A stretch of DNA of 64,000 bases from Daejeonella lutea. GTDB lineage: Bacteria > Bacteroidota > Bacteroidia > Sphingobacteriales > Sphingobacteriaceae. Positions 36,463-46,375 of the stretch are shown one piece after another. The notes beneath the pieces are model-generated. The model did no database searches, was not told where the DNA came from, and worked only from the letters and a program-made list of their open reading frames with translations. Location: positions 467,968 through 531,967 of the forward strand of contig NZ_FUYR01000001.1 in the NCBI RefSeq assembly GCF_900168015.1. The letters run 5' to 3'. Position 1 is the first letter of the stretch; each line of letters begins with the position of its first letter. A program made the position numbers and the translations under genes.

Positions 36463-38274
36463 ATGACAAAACGCACTCTCCCTTTTTTTAACTTATCTCT
36501 GGCTAAAGTACTTGATACGGAGCCGGATAGCCTTAAAAAAGCCAGGATAAGCATCATTTTTGCAATTACAATATTTTCCATCATTAAACTTCTTGTTGCG
36601 CTTCCTGGAGCCGTTATACATAACCAGGATGTGCAAATTATCCGTATCGTTCTCTTTCTAGGCGTACTTGCTGTGTTGTTAAAATTTCTGTTGATAAGCA
36701 GACACTATGCAGGAAAGGTAGGTGTCATCCTCATCTGGCTTGCGCTGTCCCTGACATGGTCGAATGTGTTTGTAACCGCACAAACCATAAATATCGTTAC
36801 CATCCAGGTAGTCGTCACAATTATTCTGAGCAGTTTTTATTTGTTTAACTGGCGTTGGGCCCTGATTTATTCTTTTTTAGCGGTATTGCCGGTCACCGGG
36901 CTTTTGATTATTGGAAATGGCGTAAAGTTTAGCGGTATTGCCCCTGAAGAATTAGCCTCACCATCTTATGAAATCGTTGTAGTGCTTAACTTTTTGACAA
37001 TTGTTATTGCACATTTTCTTTACTACCAGGCTCTGAATAATTACGTTGCTGAGAAAGAAATGCTGAACAAACAGCTGCAAAAGGCCGTTAAGGAAGCAAA
37101 CCTTGCTGTGCAGTCAAAGGCAGATTTTTTGTCAACGATGTCACATGAACTAAGGACACCACTTAATTCCGTGATAGGGATGACACAGCTGCTATTAAAC
37201 TCACCATACAGCGACGAACAATCGGAAAACCTGAAGATTGTTAACTTCTCAGCAATGAACCTACATATGCTGATAAACGACATACTGGATTTTAACAAGA
37301 TGGAGTCTGATAAACTTAATCTGGAAGCAATAAATGTGGACCTATATTCTCTGGTTAAAGATATCTGCTCTGGAATGCGGTTTCAGGCTGAGGAAAAAGG
37401 CTTGCATTTGGTCACTAATATTGACGAGGCACTGAAGTCAAATTATGTAATAACAGATCCGACTAGATTGACCCAGATAATCCATAACCTGCTGGGAAAT
37501 GCCGTTAAGTTCACGCACAAGGGAACAGTATCGTTAGAAGTAAGAGTTATCCACCTAAATCCCGAATCTGTTGATGTACGGTTTACCGTTTCAGACACAG
37601 GTATTGGTATCGAAACCCAGCAGCAGGAAGTAATTTTCGAAGCATTCACCCAGGCATCATCCAGTACAACCCGCAATTTTGGAGGAACAGGCCTGGGATT
37701 AACTATAGTTAAGCGTTTATTAAAGCTTTTTGAAAGCGACATTAAAGTTGCGAGTACTGTAGGTAAAGGATCTGATTTCGTTTTTGAGATATCGTTTAAG
37801 GCGGCTGTTTCCGACGACGCATCAGCACAGAATACAAGTAAGATTATTTATGATCTCAGCCAACTTTCCGTCCTCGTAGTTGAAGATAATCCTATAAACA
37901 GCCTGCTTATTAAAAAAATATTCTCCAATTGGGATAATAAGCCCGTTTTCGCTGAGAATGGGCATGAAGCTCTCGAAAAGATAGAAAGGAATAATTTTGA
38001 CGTTATTCTCATGGACATCCATATGCCTTTGCTGGACGGTTATGAAACTACCCGCCTTATTCGGAATTTGGGTGATAAAAGTAAGGCCTCTATCCCTGTC
38101 ATCGCATTAACGGCCTCGGTTTCGAATGATTTAAGCTTTAAAATAAGGGAAGCTGGAATGAATGACTATATCAACAAGCCCTTTAACTCAGATGATTTAT
38201 ATCGAAAATTGAAGGCAATCGATATCGTTTCCCCCCAGATTATCGAGGAGACCTTACAGAAAAATACCGCGTAA
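36463..38274 (+). CDS. Hybrid histidine kinase / response regulator
   Basis: 603 residues. The N-terminal part has about six membrane helices (about 28-190) without a large periplasmic domain, then a short coiled coil (about 190-220). HisKA carries the phospho-acceptor H228 (MSHELRTPLNSVIGM). The ATPase domain has IIHNLLGNAVKFT, DTGIGIE and GGTGLGLTI. A C-terminal receiver domain has VEDNPINSLLI, phospho-acceptor D518 (VILMDIHMPLLDG) and NKPF. There is no output domain, so phosphate must pass to another protein by relay. It stands alone after the sialidase-like gene. The signal is probably sensed within the membrane. Confidence 0.9.
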   Translation: MTKRTLPFFNLSLAKVLDTEPDSLKKARISIIFAITIFSIIKLLVALPGAVIHNQDVQIIRIVLFLGVLAVLLKFLLISRHYAGKVGVILIWLALSLTWSNVFVTAQTINIVTIQVVVTIILSSFYLFNWRWALIYSFLAVLPVTGLLIIGNGVKFSGIAPEELASPSYEIVVVLNFLTIVIAHFLYYQALNNYVAEKEMLNKQLQKAVKEANLAVQSKADFLSTMSHELRTPLNSVIGMTQLLLNSPYSDEQSENLKIVNFSAMNLHMLINDILDFNKMESDKLNLEAINVDLYSLVKDICSGMRFQAEEKGLHLVTNIDEALKSNYVITDPTRLTQIIHNLLGNAVKFTHKGTVSLEVRVIHLNPESVDVRFTVSDTGIGIETQQQEVIFEAFTQASSSTTRNFGGTGLGLTIVKRLLKLFESDIKVASTVGKGSDFVFEISFKAAVSDDASAQNTSKIIYDLSQLSVLVVEDNPINSLLIKKIFSNWDNKPVFAENGHEALEKIERNNFDVILMDIHMPLLDGYETTRLIRNLGDKSKASIPVIALTASVSNDLSFKIREAGMNDYINKPFNSDDLYRKLKAIDIVSPQIIEETLQKNTA

Positions 38275-38393
38275 ACTCGATAGTGGGATAATCTACGTGT
38301 TGCTTTGGAGGCTTTGCCGCATTGTAATTCTGACGATAGCATTGAGCTTCTAATATTTTCGGCATCTCACAACTCTTTGGTCCATTTCCAGGC

Positions 38394-38432
38394 GCAAAAA
38401 AATACCCCGTAATCTTTACGAAAACGGGGTAT
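38394..38432 (-). terminator. Rho-independent terminator after the PLP-enzyme gene
   Basis: On the minus strand a perfect 9-bp stem (ATACCCCGT at 38424-38432 paired with ACGGGGTAT at 38402-38410, top-strand coordinates) is followed by a T run. It begins 22 bp after the stop of the minus-strand PLP enzyme gene. Confidence 0.85.
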
Positions 38433-38453
38433 CTAATATTAGGGTTGTGATTT

Positions 38454-40148
38454 TTAACTTGAAAGCGGCGGCCCCACTGGTACAGTAATCTTTTGTTTAC
38501 CTGTTGGATACACATACTTCTTGGCGGTGAATGTAGAAGTCAGGTATTCACCATGATGGATTTTACCGGTCATGTCATTGCCATTAACGGTTCCTGAAAA
38601 GGTAAATGGAACGTTATCACCCAGCATTCTCGAGGAGCTTTGGAATTTGACTTCATTCCCCTCTATAGTACCTACCAGCTCATTTGTCGTGAAAGTTCCC
38701 TGATGCGATCCTTTCATGAAATTCCCATCCTGAGTCTCGATGATAAACTTGTGAGCGCTCTTTTCATTGAAATAGTCAATTGTAACGTCCCAGCGTCCTT
38801 TCAAATCTGCGGCGGGAGCTGCCATAGTTTCCACAAGCGGCGGACGTTTAGCAGTTAAGGCTGCATAGATCCTATCTCCAACGATTTTATCATCGCCCGG
38901 CTGCATCATCCACGCTGCAAGCGAAATAGAAGTGCTTGGTGTTGCCGGTGCAGTGCCTGCAGCTGCTCCAGGGCGACCGCCGCCACCACCGCCTGAACTC
39001 ATGGCGATACGCGGTTTAGTTGTCGACAAAAGTGTAGAAATATCTGCACCAGTAGCATTAAATTTATTTGGATCCCAGGATATAGTTAGATTTGGCGTAC
39101 GATTGTCAAGACCTTGAGGTTGACGAATATTTGTTGTTACACCATCTATGGTAGAAACACGTTTTGCAATGTTCTCCAGGTAGCTTGTCCAGGTCGCCTC
39201 TTCTTTCGGATGATCACGTTTTACCCAAGCTTCAACAGCAGCCAGCATACCTATTTGTTCTTCTTTGCCAACTTTGTTGTCACGTGCTGGTCCGTGATGA
39301 GGAGCACTTGCCTGCCATGCTGCCATAAGAAGCTTTTTGTCGCCTAATAACAAACCAGCACTCTGTGGACCACGAATGGCCTTACCTCCGCTATAAGCCA
39401 CAACAGTTGCACCATTTTGCAGGTGAACATTCGGGTTTAATGTTAATGCTTCCGCTGCTGCATCAACAAGAACCGGTACACCTTTGGCTTTAGCTGCTGT
39501 TGCAACTGCCTTCAAAGATAATGGTCCTGTAGCATCCGGTCTGCCTGACATCATGTATATCATTGCTGTGCGCGGATTGATAGCAGCCTCCAGTTCCTCC
39601 TGAGTATTTACAGTGATTACTTTTACCCCCACATTACGTACGGCATGATCATACACATTACGTGAACCTCTAGGGATAATCACTTCATTTTTTTCAATCC
39701 CGGTCAGATCGGGAATGCGAACCAATTTTTCAGGATTTCCACCTGTAACTGCAGCAATTGTCACTAATTTCATACCACCTGCACAACCGGATGAAACAAC
39801 GCCCCATTCTGCACCAGAAAGTTCGGCTAGCCTTTTGCCTACACCCATTGCAAGCTCATCAAGCTGTACATAATAATTGCCCGCATATTGCATAGCTTCT
39901 TTGGCTTCCGGTACTAATGTAGAAGCTCCGATAATAGTAAAAGTACCCCGACAGTTAATTACCGGCTCAACGCCGATTGACTGATAAACCTGAGCTCCAG
40001 CTTTTAGCGGGCCATCGACAACAGATTCCCCACCCAGGATTCCAAGCAGGCCAGCACCTTCAGCTGCACTTGCTGACTGAGCGCTTCCAACAACTCCGCC
40101 CGCTAATGGGAGTAATGTCAGACCTTTAATAACGTCTCTACGTTTCAT
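38454..40148 (-). CDS. Exported SelA-like PLP enzyme with C-terminal beta domain
   Basis: 564 residues. A twin-arginine-type signal (MKRRDVIKGL, cleavage near SASA at about 28) is followed by a fold-type I PLP domain of the selenocysteine-synthase/D-glucosaminate-6-phosphate ammonia-lyase-like group. The PLP lysine is K256 (AYSGGKAIRGPQ) and the cofactor aspartate lies in VPVLVDAAAEA. A Gly/Ala/Pro insert (about 392-416) is low complexity. The last 95 residues form a separate beta-rich domain (KGRWDVTIDYF...), not part of SelA. Known SelA-like proteins of this group are encoded beside amidohydrolases of the EF_0837 type, as here (43.6-47.7 kb). Periplasmic PLP chemistry is unusual. The reaction is inferred to be elimination of ammonia from an amino sugar acid or similar substrate. 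Confidence 0.82.
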   Translation of the reverse strand: MKRRDVIKGLTLLPLAGGVVGSAQSASAAEGAGLLGILGGESVVDGPLKAGAQVYQSIGVEPVINCRGTFTIIGASTLVPEAKEAMQYAGNYYVQLDELAMGVGKRLAELSGAEWGVVSSGCAGGMKLVTIAAVTGGNPEKLVRIPDLTGIEKNEVIIPRGSRNVYDHAVRNVGVKVITVNTQEELEAAINPRTAMIYMMSGRPDATGPLSLKAVATAAKAKGVPVLVDAAAEALTLNPNVHLQNGATVVAYSGGKAIRGPQSAGLLLGDKKLLMAAWQASAPHHGPARDNKVGKEEQIGMLAAVEAWVKRDHPKEEATWTSYLENIAKRVSTIDGVTTNIRQPQGLDNRTPNLTISWDPNKFNATGADISTLLSTTKPRIAMSSGGGGGGRPGAAAGTAPATPSTSISLAAWMMQPGDDKIVGDRIYAALTAKRPPLVETMAAPAADLKGRWDVTIDYFNEKSAHKFIIETQDGNFMKGSHQGTFTTNELVGTIEGNEVKFQSSSRMLGDNVPFTFSGTVNGNDMTGKIHHGEYLTSTFTAKKYVYPTGKQKITVPVGPPLSS

Positions 40149-40505
40149 TTAATTTGTTTGTTTTAGGTTATATTGAAATTTTGTTTTGCGCGTATCTTCT
40201 CATCCGGAGAATGAGTTAACTAATTTATGTACTTGAGGAAAGAAATTATCCTAATATAAGTAGTATTAATGTTACAAGTAAGGGCAAGAACCAAAAAACT
40301 CACAGATTGTTACAGAAATTGCCCACAATTCCAGCCGATCCAAAGAAATTTTAGTCGTACACTGCGATTAGCCGGAAAAAATCAGGTTTTTCTTGCCTAA
40401 TAAAATTTATACACCAGTTCAACCTGACTCATGGATCTACATTTTATCAGGAATTAGTTATTTCACTATCCTGGAAGTCATTTGATGACATTAACCCGAG
40501 GCCCG
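40149..40505. other. Gene-free region of 357 bp
   Basis: AT-rich. It must contain the promoter of the PLP-enzyme gene on the minus strand, but I see no good -7/-33 pair, and no stem-loop with a T run follows the small membrane-protein gene. Nothing else noted. Confidence 0.4.
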
Positions 40506-40910
40506 TTAATTTACTTCTGTGAAAAGAGTTTCTCCCAGATATTCAATTTTTGATATGTGAATATTCCTTTTATTGAAATTAAGAAGCGTCCAGTGATCAG
40601 GATATTTAACAGTAATTTTCTGATTAATCAGCTGTGCTTTTAGCTCTTGCAAATTAAGTCCTTTTTCCAGGCCGCGATTGATATAGAACAGTTCGTCACG
40701 CCCTTCAATTTTAAAATTTACATCATTAACACCACCTTCATAAATTTCAACAACTTTGCCCTTAAAAACTACTAAAGCATTTTCGGGCAGTATCGGTACT
40801 GGTCTGAAAGTGAGTAATCCAATGCCCATTATGATTAAGAATCCGACCAGGATTAATGGAATGCGTCCAGGCTTTTTAATAACCGGATTGTAAATAATCG
40901 GCTTTTTCAT
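40506..40910 (-). CDS. Small membrane-anchored protein of unknown function
   Basis: 134 residues with one hydrophobic helix (about 17-36) after a basic N-terminus (MKKPIIYNPVIKKPGR), so the remaining 100 residues face the periplasm. The soluble part is a small mixed beta domain (VVFKGKVVEIYEGGVNDVNFKIEGRD written in parts, about 47-75). I do not recognise a family. It lies 74 bp after the GNAT gene and may be read with it. Confidence 0.6.
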   Translation of the reverse strand: MKKPIIYNPVIKKPGRIPLILVGFLIIMGIGLLTFRPVPILPENALVVFKGKVVEIYEGGVNDVNFKIEGRDELFYINRGLEKGLNLQELKAQLINQKITVKYPDHWTLLNFNKRNIHISKIEYLGETLFTEVN

Positions 40911-40984
40911 GTGCGTCGTTTTGGGGACATAGCTCTCATTATGAATCCAATATACATTATTTTGGTCAGATAACTATTTCTCTG

Positions 40985-41437
40985 CTATTGGATTGATTTT
41001 TCAAAACACACACTATTTTCCACACCTGCATATTGTCCGTAATTCGGAATGATCTTGTAGTTTTGTTTAAGGTACAGGGCAATTGCCTCAGGCTGCTTTT
41101 TGCCTGTTTCTAACCGACAGGTCTTGTAATTTAGCTCTGCCGACCATCTTTCCAGTTCGCTTAATACCATGCTTGCAGCTCCTTTTCCCCGGCTTGCAGG
41201 AATGGTATACATTCGTTTAACCTCCATAGCTTCTGAGGTCAGTTCTTTTATCGCACCACAACCTACCGGGATATCATCTTCATAGGCCACTACAACGTGC
41301 TTTATTTTGTCCACCTTATTAAATTGAGCATAAAATTCGTGTTCGGATCCGTCCCTGATTGCCAGATCAGCATCGAGCTGCTTCACAAGTTCCCTAAAAT
41401 CCTGATTGTCTGATTCTGTGCGAATGAGTGTTATCAT
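40985..41437 (-). CDS. GNAT-family N-acetyltransferase
   Basis: 150 residues, the usual length. It has the acetyl-CoA-binding segment VKRMYTIPASRGKGAASMVLSE (residues about 73-94; R-G-K-G-A loop), preceded by VGCGAIKEL, and a C-terminal LETGKKQPEAIALYLKQNY. By family it transfers acetyl from acetyl-CoA to an amine; the substrate is not evident. It starts 3 bp after the phospholipase C stop, so it is in the same operon. The pairing with deacetylase-type amidohydrolases upstream could mean a shared N-acetylated metabolite, but that is speculation. Confidence 0.82.
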   Translation of the reverse strand: MITLIRTESDNQDFRELVKQLDADLAIRDGSEHEFYAQFNKVDKIKHVVVAYEDDIPVGCGAIKELTSEAMEVKRMYTIPASRGKGAASMVLSELERWSAELNYKTCRLETGKKQPEAIALYLKQNYKIIPNYGQYAGVENSVCFEKSIQ

Positions 41438-41440
41438 AAC

Positions 41441-43630
41441 TTAGATCTCCGCTGCCATCGCAGGGTCTGATATACTGTGCCTTCCTGTTTCGATTCGCCC
41501 GGCAAATCTATATGAATATGTGCCGGCAGACTTCACCGAGAAGTCATACCAATTTCCACTATTGGTTAAAGTCCATTCCATTTTCTTACTCTTGCCGGAC
41601 TCAAGCTTGAATGGGGCAGGAACGCTGTGATTGTATGCATTCGCAGCGATGCTCACATCAAGGGAGATAGGATTATTGTTATCGATTTTTACTGTTATTG
41701 ATCCTTTTTTGTAATTGTAGCTCAGCGATACCATGGGCTGCGGTGACTTGATATTCCCCGTAAATTTCTGAAAATAACCATTAGGCCCATAGATCTCCAG
41801 ATCATAAGCCCCATGATTCTGTGAAACATCCCACTCGTCGGCTAGTGATTTCTCGGATTCAACCGTATAACGGCGGGGGATTCGGTCAAGATGTAAAAGG
41901 TCATACACATGAAATACGGCTCCAGCGGTACCTTTGTTTTCAAAGGATATTCTGACCTGATCAGCAGGTTCTATTTCTTCAAATTGCGTCTGCAAACGAT
42001 AGGGTAGTGCCCTTGAAAACCGAGTACCTTTTTCCTGAAACAATGGTGAAGCCGCCATCGGAGCCTCAGCTTTAGGCAATAGTTTCGACGCTGCATCAAG
42101 GGATGCATACTCTGATGTAGCAGGCATTTGGGGAAAAGCAGGATCATTAGGGCTGGCGAAATCAAATGCGGATGTTAAATCGCTGCTTACAGCCCGGTGC
42201 CATGGACTAATGGCAGGAATAACCACGCCAAACCTTTTTTCTATGAACTGCCCTACGGAAGTATGATCAGCTACCTGAGAATCTACCCAGCCACCTTTGC
42301 TCCATGGAGAAATAATATACATTGGCACCCGCGGCCCCATACCCCATGGTCGGATATTTCCACTGATTGTATCCCTCTTATCCTGATAGGTCCTCGTCTT
42401 CGCTCTATCAGCAGCGTTCGGCGAGTCGGCATTAAACGGGTTAGGGAAGGGCGCTGTACCCTTGTCATTGTTAAAATACATTCCGGCAAGATCGATTGTT
42501 GATTTTCCGGCAAGTGTATTATCTAGATTGTACGATGGCACAGCAGGTGCAGGCAGGTGATCAAAAAGCCCGTCGTTCTCATCAAACGTTAGAAAAAAAG
42601 CTGTTTTGCTCCACACTTCCGGGTTTGATGTAATTGCTGATAATACTTCGTGAGTAAAATCAGCACCACGGTATGGACTTGAAGGTGCCCCTGGATGTTC
42701 CGAGTCCATTTGAGATGGCAAAACCCAGCTTACCTGCGGAAGTGTATTGTTTTTAACCTGTTCTTCCAGGTCTTTTATAGTCCAGTGCCGCATACCATTT
42801 TCATAGATAGGCGAACCCGGTTTTGCGTTTCTAAAGCTCTCGAAAGCCAGACATCCATGCATTGCTCCAGTCCAGTTATTATTAGGATCCTGGAAGATGC
42901 GCCAGCTCACACCGGCCTTTTGCAGAACGTCGGGTATTGTTGGCCAATTGAAGGCATTTCCGCGGTAGGTGTATCCCGGATCGGGCATTTTGCCCCGAAT
43001 CCAGCACCTGATGTTTACCGGTTCTGAATCCTGATCAGTACAATTAATTCCTTGTGCCCTTTTCAGAGGATCAAAATTTGAACCCGACCAGAAAACGATC
43101 CGATTTGGATCAGTACCGGTAGCTACTGAACAATGGTAAGCATCACTAATTGTAAAAGATTCAGCTAGCGCATATTGGAAAGGTATTTCTTCTCTGGTGT
43201 AATAGGCCATGGAGTAAGGCGTCTTATAAAGAGGCCAAAAGCCATATTTCCCCTGATTCCATGCGGCCTGCATATCCGGGAAGTCGTGTGGCGTACCATT
43301 TATCAAAGCCGCATTGGTAGTTTTTTTGTTTGCGTGATACGGTGGAATGACCTTGTTGCCATCAGATTGAAAGAATGCGCGTTTTCCGCTCTCCAGCGGA
43401 ATAGGGAATCGGTCTCCGAATCCACGAACTCCTTTCATTGTCCCAAAATAATGATCAAAAGAACGATTCTCCTGCATGAGGATAACGATGTGCTCGACAT
43501 CCCGAATGGATCGCGTTGCATTGTTAGCTTCGACCGCAAGTGCTTCCTGCAGCCAGGAAGACCAAACTGAAGCAGCTGCAGTAGCTCCGGCTGATAGTTT
43601 AATGAATTTTCTTCTGTTAACTTTTGACAT
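41441..43630 (-). CDS. Phospholipase C, phosphocholine-specific type, Tat-exported
   Basis: 729 residues from ATG 43630, chosen because it begins the twin-arginine signal (VNRRKFIKLSAGATAAASVW); the frame extends to 43672 inside the neighbour. The catalytic domain opens with EHIVILMQENRSFDHYFGTM, the metal site of the PlcC/acid-phosphatase superfamily, and contains GTDPNRIVFWSG, SEHPGAPSSP and TFDENDGLFDH. Two C-terminal beta domains (about 500-730) match the repeated DUF756-type domains of this family. It hydrolyses phosphatidylcholine or sphingomyelin-type lipids in the periplasm or outside the cell. It follows the amidohydrolase gene by one base. Confidence 0.9.
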   Translation of the reverse strand: MSKVNRRKFIKLSAGATAAASVWSSWLQEALAVEANNATRSIRDVEHIVILMQENRSFDHYFGTMKGVRGFGDRFPIPLESGKRAFFQSDGNKVIPPYHANKKTTNAALINGTPHDFPDMQAAWNQGKYGFWPLYKTPYSMAYYTREEIPFQYALAESFTISDAYHCSVATGTDPNRIVFWSGSNFDPLKRAQGINCTDQDSEPVNIRCWIRGKMPDPGYTYRGNAFNWPTIPDVLQKAGVSWRIFQDPNNNWTGAMHGCLAFESFRNAKPGSPIYENGMRHWTIKDLEEQVKNNTLPQVSWVLPSQMDSEHPGAPSSPYRGADFTHEVLSAITSNPEVWSKTAFFLTFDENDGLFDHLPAPAVPSYNLDNTLAGKSTIDLAGMYFNNDKGTAPFPNPFNADSPNAADRAKTRTYQDKRDTISGNIRPWGMGPRVPMYIISPWSKGGWVDSQVADHTSVGQFIEKRFGVVIPAISPWHRAVSSDLTSAFDFASPNDPAFPQMPATSEYASLDAASKLLPKAEAPMAASPLFQEKGTRFSRALPYRLQTQFEEIEPADQVRISFENKGTAGAVFHVYDLLHLDRIPRRYTVESEKSLADEWDVSQNHGAYDLEIYGPNGYFQKFTGNIKSPQPMVSLSYNYKKGSITVKIDNNNPISLDVSIAANAYNHSVPAPFKLESGKSKKMEWTLTNSGNWYDFSVKSAGTYSYRFAGRIETGRHSISDPAMAAEI

Positions 43631-43631
43631 A

Positions 43632-44879
43632 TTATTTCTTGTCCATACTCCATCCAACGGCACTTGTGCCATTCAAGTCCCATACAATTCTGCCATTCCT
43701 TACCGTCATTTCAGCTTCAAACTTCTTATCACCTTCAAGTTTGTACCCAGCGGCATCCATGAACCCAAATTTCCCGGTGTTGACTCTTAACACAGCGATA
43801 TCCGCAACGGAACCCACGCTTAAATTTCCTAAATCCGGCCGTCTAATAGCCTCTGCGGCCCCGGATGTTGCGCGCTTAAGAATTTCTTCTTTGGACATTC
43901 CGATGTTCAAATATTTCGACATCAGGTTCAGCATGTCTTTCATTCCCGCATTCACACTGTTGTGATGCATATCGGTTCCAAAGGTATTTGGTAACAAACC
44001 TTGTTTTACGGCCGGAACCGCCTGATTAAACCAAAATCCCACTCCTCCATGACCAACATCAAATAAGATCCCCCTCTTTTGTGCTGCCATTACAAATGGC
44101 CTCACGTTACCTCTTTCGTCAACAACAGGCATCCGTTCAGACACATTCTCATAGGCGTGTGTAATAATATCACCCGGTTTCATATGATTTAATTGATCCT
44201 CCAGCGAAAATTCGGTTATGTGACATTCGACAAAAAGAGGACGATTGTTAGATGAAGCGAGCTTCGATGCTGCATCAAATGGGCTCCATGATTTGCCAGA
44301 ATAATGTCCGATTTTAACACCTGCAATAATATCTGGATATTTTTTGATAAGCTCATCTGCCTTTTGAAGATCCATATCCATTGTATCCTGCTCTGCCTTA
44401 CCACCGATCATCCCTGGTGCAAAAACATTTAGGAAAGAAAGAACCCGGGTTCGCGATCTGTCAATAACCTGCTCTTTAAACGCCGGGAAGCTCTTGTAAC
44501 CTGAAGTGCCAGCATCCACAACTGTGGTTATCCCTGCACGGAAAGTAAAGTCATCTGGTTTGACGCTTGATGAGCCATTGGCAAATCCTGCAGTGGGACC
44601 CGTAAAGACATGAGTGTGAATATCAATTAAACCGGGGCTTACTAGCATTCCGCTTACATCAACCACTTTCTTAGCAGAGTTTGCCGGTATACCTGCAGCC
44701 ACCTTTGATATCTTGCCCTGAGTTATAGCGACATCCAATTTTGCATTCAGGTTGTTTTTCGAGTCAATAACCTGTCCACCTTTCAATAGAAGATCGAATT
44801 CCTGCGCATTTACAAAGGCGGGAGTTAGTAAACAGCAAACAGCAGCAAAAATAATTGAAGGGTTTTTGAATCGATTCAT
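43632..44879 (-). CDS. Exported amidohydrolase/deacetylase, paralogue 1
   Basis: 415 residues from ATG 44879 (signal peptide MNRFKNPSIIFAAVCCLLTP, ending VNAQ); the frame extends upstream to 44963 without signal features. Metal-site motifs of the amidohydrolase superfamily are visible: IDIHTHVF, AGVKIGHY with the likely carbamylated lysine, VECHITEF, ITHAYEN, DVGHGG and FGTDMHH. The family resembles EF_0837-type deacetylases, found beside SelA-like enzymes. This copy differs from paralogues 2 and 3 in keeping a His in the fifth-strand motif (ECH). It stands in an operon with the phospholipase C gene. Substrate unknown; N-acyl amino acid or amino sugar derivative likely. Confidence 0.85.
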   Translation of the reverse strand: MNRFKNPSIIFAAVCCLLTPAFVNAQEFDLLLKGGQVIDSKNNLNAKLDVAITQGKISKVAAGIPANSAKKVVDVSGMLVSPGLIDIHTHVFTGPTAGFANGSSSVKPDDFTFRAGITTVVDAGTSGYKSFPAFKEQVIDRSRTRVLSFLNVFAPGMIGGKAEQDTMDMDLQKADELIKKYPDIIAGVKIGHYSGKSWSPFDAASKLASSNNRPLFVECHITEFSLEDQLNHMKPGDIITHAYENVSERMPVVDERGNVRPFVMAAQKRGILFDVGHGGVGFWFNQAVPAVKQGLLPNTFGTDMHHNSVNAGMKDMLNLMSKYLNIGMSKEEILKRATSGAAEAIRRPDLGNLSVGSVADIAVLRVNTGKFGFMDAAGYKLEGDKKFEAEMTVRNGRIVWDLNGTSAVGWSMDKK

Positions 44880-45057
44880 CTTATATACTTTATTGATAAA
44901 CGTCTTTATTGTTTGAAAATCAAATCCATTTCTTAGCAAATCGTTATTGCTTTTATTTGTCATGTCGCAGGTCTGCTACCTAGTGAGCAAAAAACAGCAG
45001 TATCTAGGGACAGGTAAAGCGAAGGGTGATTGTGTCCTTATTACTAACATTCGTTTT

Positions 45058-46365
45058 CTATTGTCCAGGCATAGAAGCCGCACTTATTGCGTTGAGGTCC
45101 CAAACAATTCTGCCTTTTCGGATAGTTAACTCCGCCTCGAGTTTTTGTTTTCCTTTTATCGCTATCCCGTTTGAGTCGGAGAATCCAAAGTCGCCGGTTT
45201 TTAGATTAAATACTGCGATATCTGCTTCTGTCCCTTCGCTCAAGTTCCCGAGCTCTGTTCTTTTAATCACATTTGCAGGTTTCCAGGTAGAGGCAGCGAT
45301 AACGTCCTGCAAGGACATGCCAATATTTAAAAACTTAGATGCCAGGTTAGCCATGTCTTTAAAACCGCCATTCATACTTCCAGTATGCAGGTCTGAACTT
45401 AAAACATCAGGAGCGAATCCCTGCTGCATGGCCGGAATCGCCTGGCTCCACATAAAACTTCCGCCACCGTGACCTACATCAAATATAATCCCGCGTTTGC
45501 GTGCTTCAAAAACAAAAGGCTTAACTTTTTTAGTTTTCATGTCGACGATCGCCTGCTTGTGTTCAAGCATTTTACCATCCGGTCCAAATTCCCGATCATA
45601 ACGGAAAACGTGAGTGAATATATCTCCCGGACGAAGATGCTTCATAAAAAGCTCCTCGATAGGAAGAGGAGGATTAGCTTTTCCAAAGTCTACCATGACG
45701 GGGATATTCGCGATTGTGCCAGCCTGAACTGCTTTGTCTGCCGGAGTCCAATCATGGCCGATGTAGTGCGCAATTTTTACACCTACTATCAGGCTTTTAT
45801 ACTTGTTTGCGATGCTTGACGTCAGCTTTGGATCCATATCGGACGTGTTCTGTTCATAAGCAACCAGATCACGCATGCCTTCACCTACGATATTTATAAA
45901 GGACAGGACACGCGTTTGAGACACATCAATAACGTTCTTTTTAAACACATCAAAGTTCCTCCAGCCTGCGCCGCCTGCATCAACGATGGTTGTTACACCA
46001 GAGCGAAAAGTGAAACCGTCAGGGGGAAGGGCATCAAGGCCGTTACTAAGGTAATGGTCAGGTTCAGTTCCATGAAAAACATGCCCATGAATATCAATAA
46101 GTCCTGGTGTAACATATAGGCCGGTGACATTGACAGTCTTCCTCGCCGCGCTTGCCGGGATGTCAGCAGCTACCTTAAAGACCTTTCCGTCAACGATTGC
46201 CACATCCATCTTAGAATCAATCTTGTTTTTGGGATCGATGACGTGCCCGCCCTTCAACAGGAGGTCTATTTGTTGGGCTTGAGATATGACTGGAATCGTC
46301 AAAAGCACTCCAAGACTTAGGAGTCGAGTTATACGTCTGAGAAGTGGATCGGTGAAGATAAGCAT
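45058..46365 (-). CDS. Exported amidohydrolase/deacetylase, paralogue 2
   Basis: 435 residues with an N-terminal signal peptide (about 1-30, ending SQAQ). Metal-site motifs: IDIHGHVF, VGVKIAHYIG, FTHVF, DVGHGGG and LSSDLHTGS. Where many relatives have a histidine on strand 5, this copy reads VMVDFGKANPP. It is closer to paralogue 3 than to paralogue 1. It follows paralogue 3 by 10 bp; a gap of 178 bp without a clear promoter separates it from paralogue 1. Reaction assumed to be hydrolysis of an amide or cyclic amide in the periplasm. Confidence 0.85.
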   Translation of the reverse strand: MLIFTDPLLRRITRLLSLGVLLTIPVISQAQQIDLLLKGGHVIDPKNKIDSKMDVAIVDGKVFKVAADIPASAARKTVNVTGLYVTPGLIDIHGHVFHGTEPDHYLSNGLDALPPDGFTFRSGVTTIVDAGGAGWRNFDVFKKNVIDVSQTRVLSFINIVGEGMRDLVAYEQNTSDMDPKLTSSIANKYKSLIVGVKIAHYIGHDWTPADKAVQAGTIANIPVMVDFGKANPPLPIEELFMKHLRPGDIFTHVFRYDREFGPDGKMLEHKQAIVDMKTKKVKPFVFEARKRGIIFDVGHGGGSFMWSQAIPAMQQGFAPDVLSSDLHTGSMNGGFKDMANLASKFLNIGMSLQDVIAASTWKPANVIKRTELGNLSEGTEADIAVFNLKTGDFGFSDSNGIAIKGKQKLEAELTIRKGRIVWDLNAISAASMPGQ

Positions 46366-46375
46366 GTCGGAAGGG

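Noticed and set aside
43175-43570. 131-codon plus-strand frame inside phospholipase C
   Set aside because: Antisense shadow of a well-supported gene.
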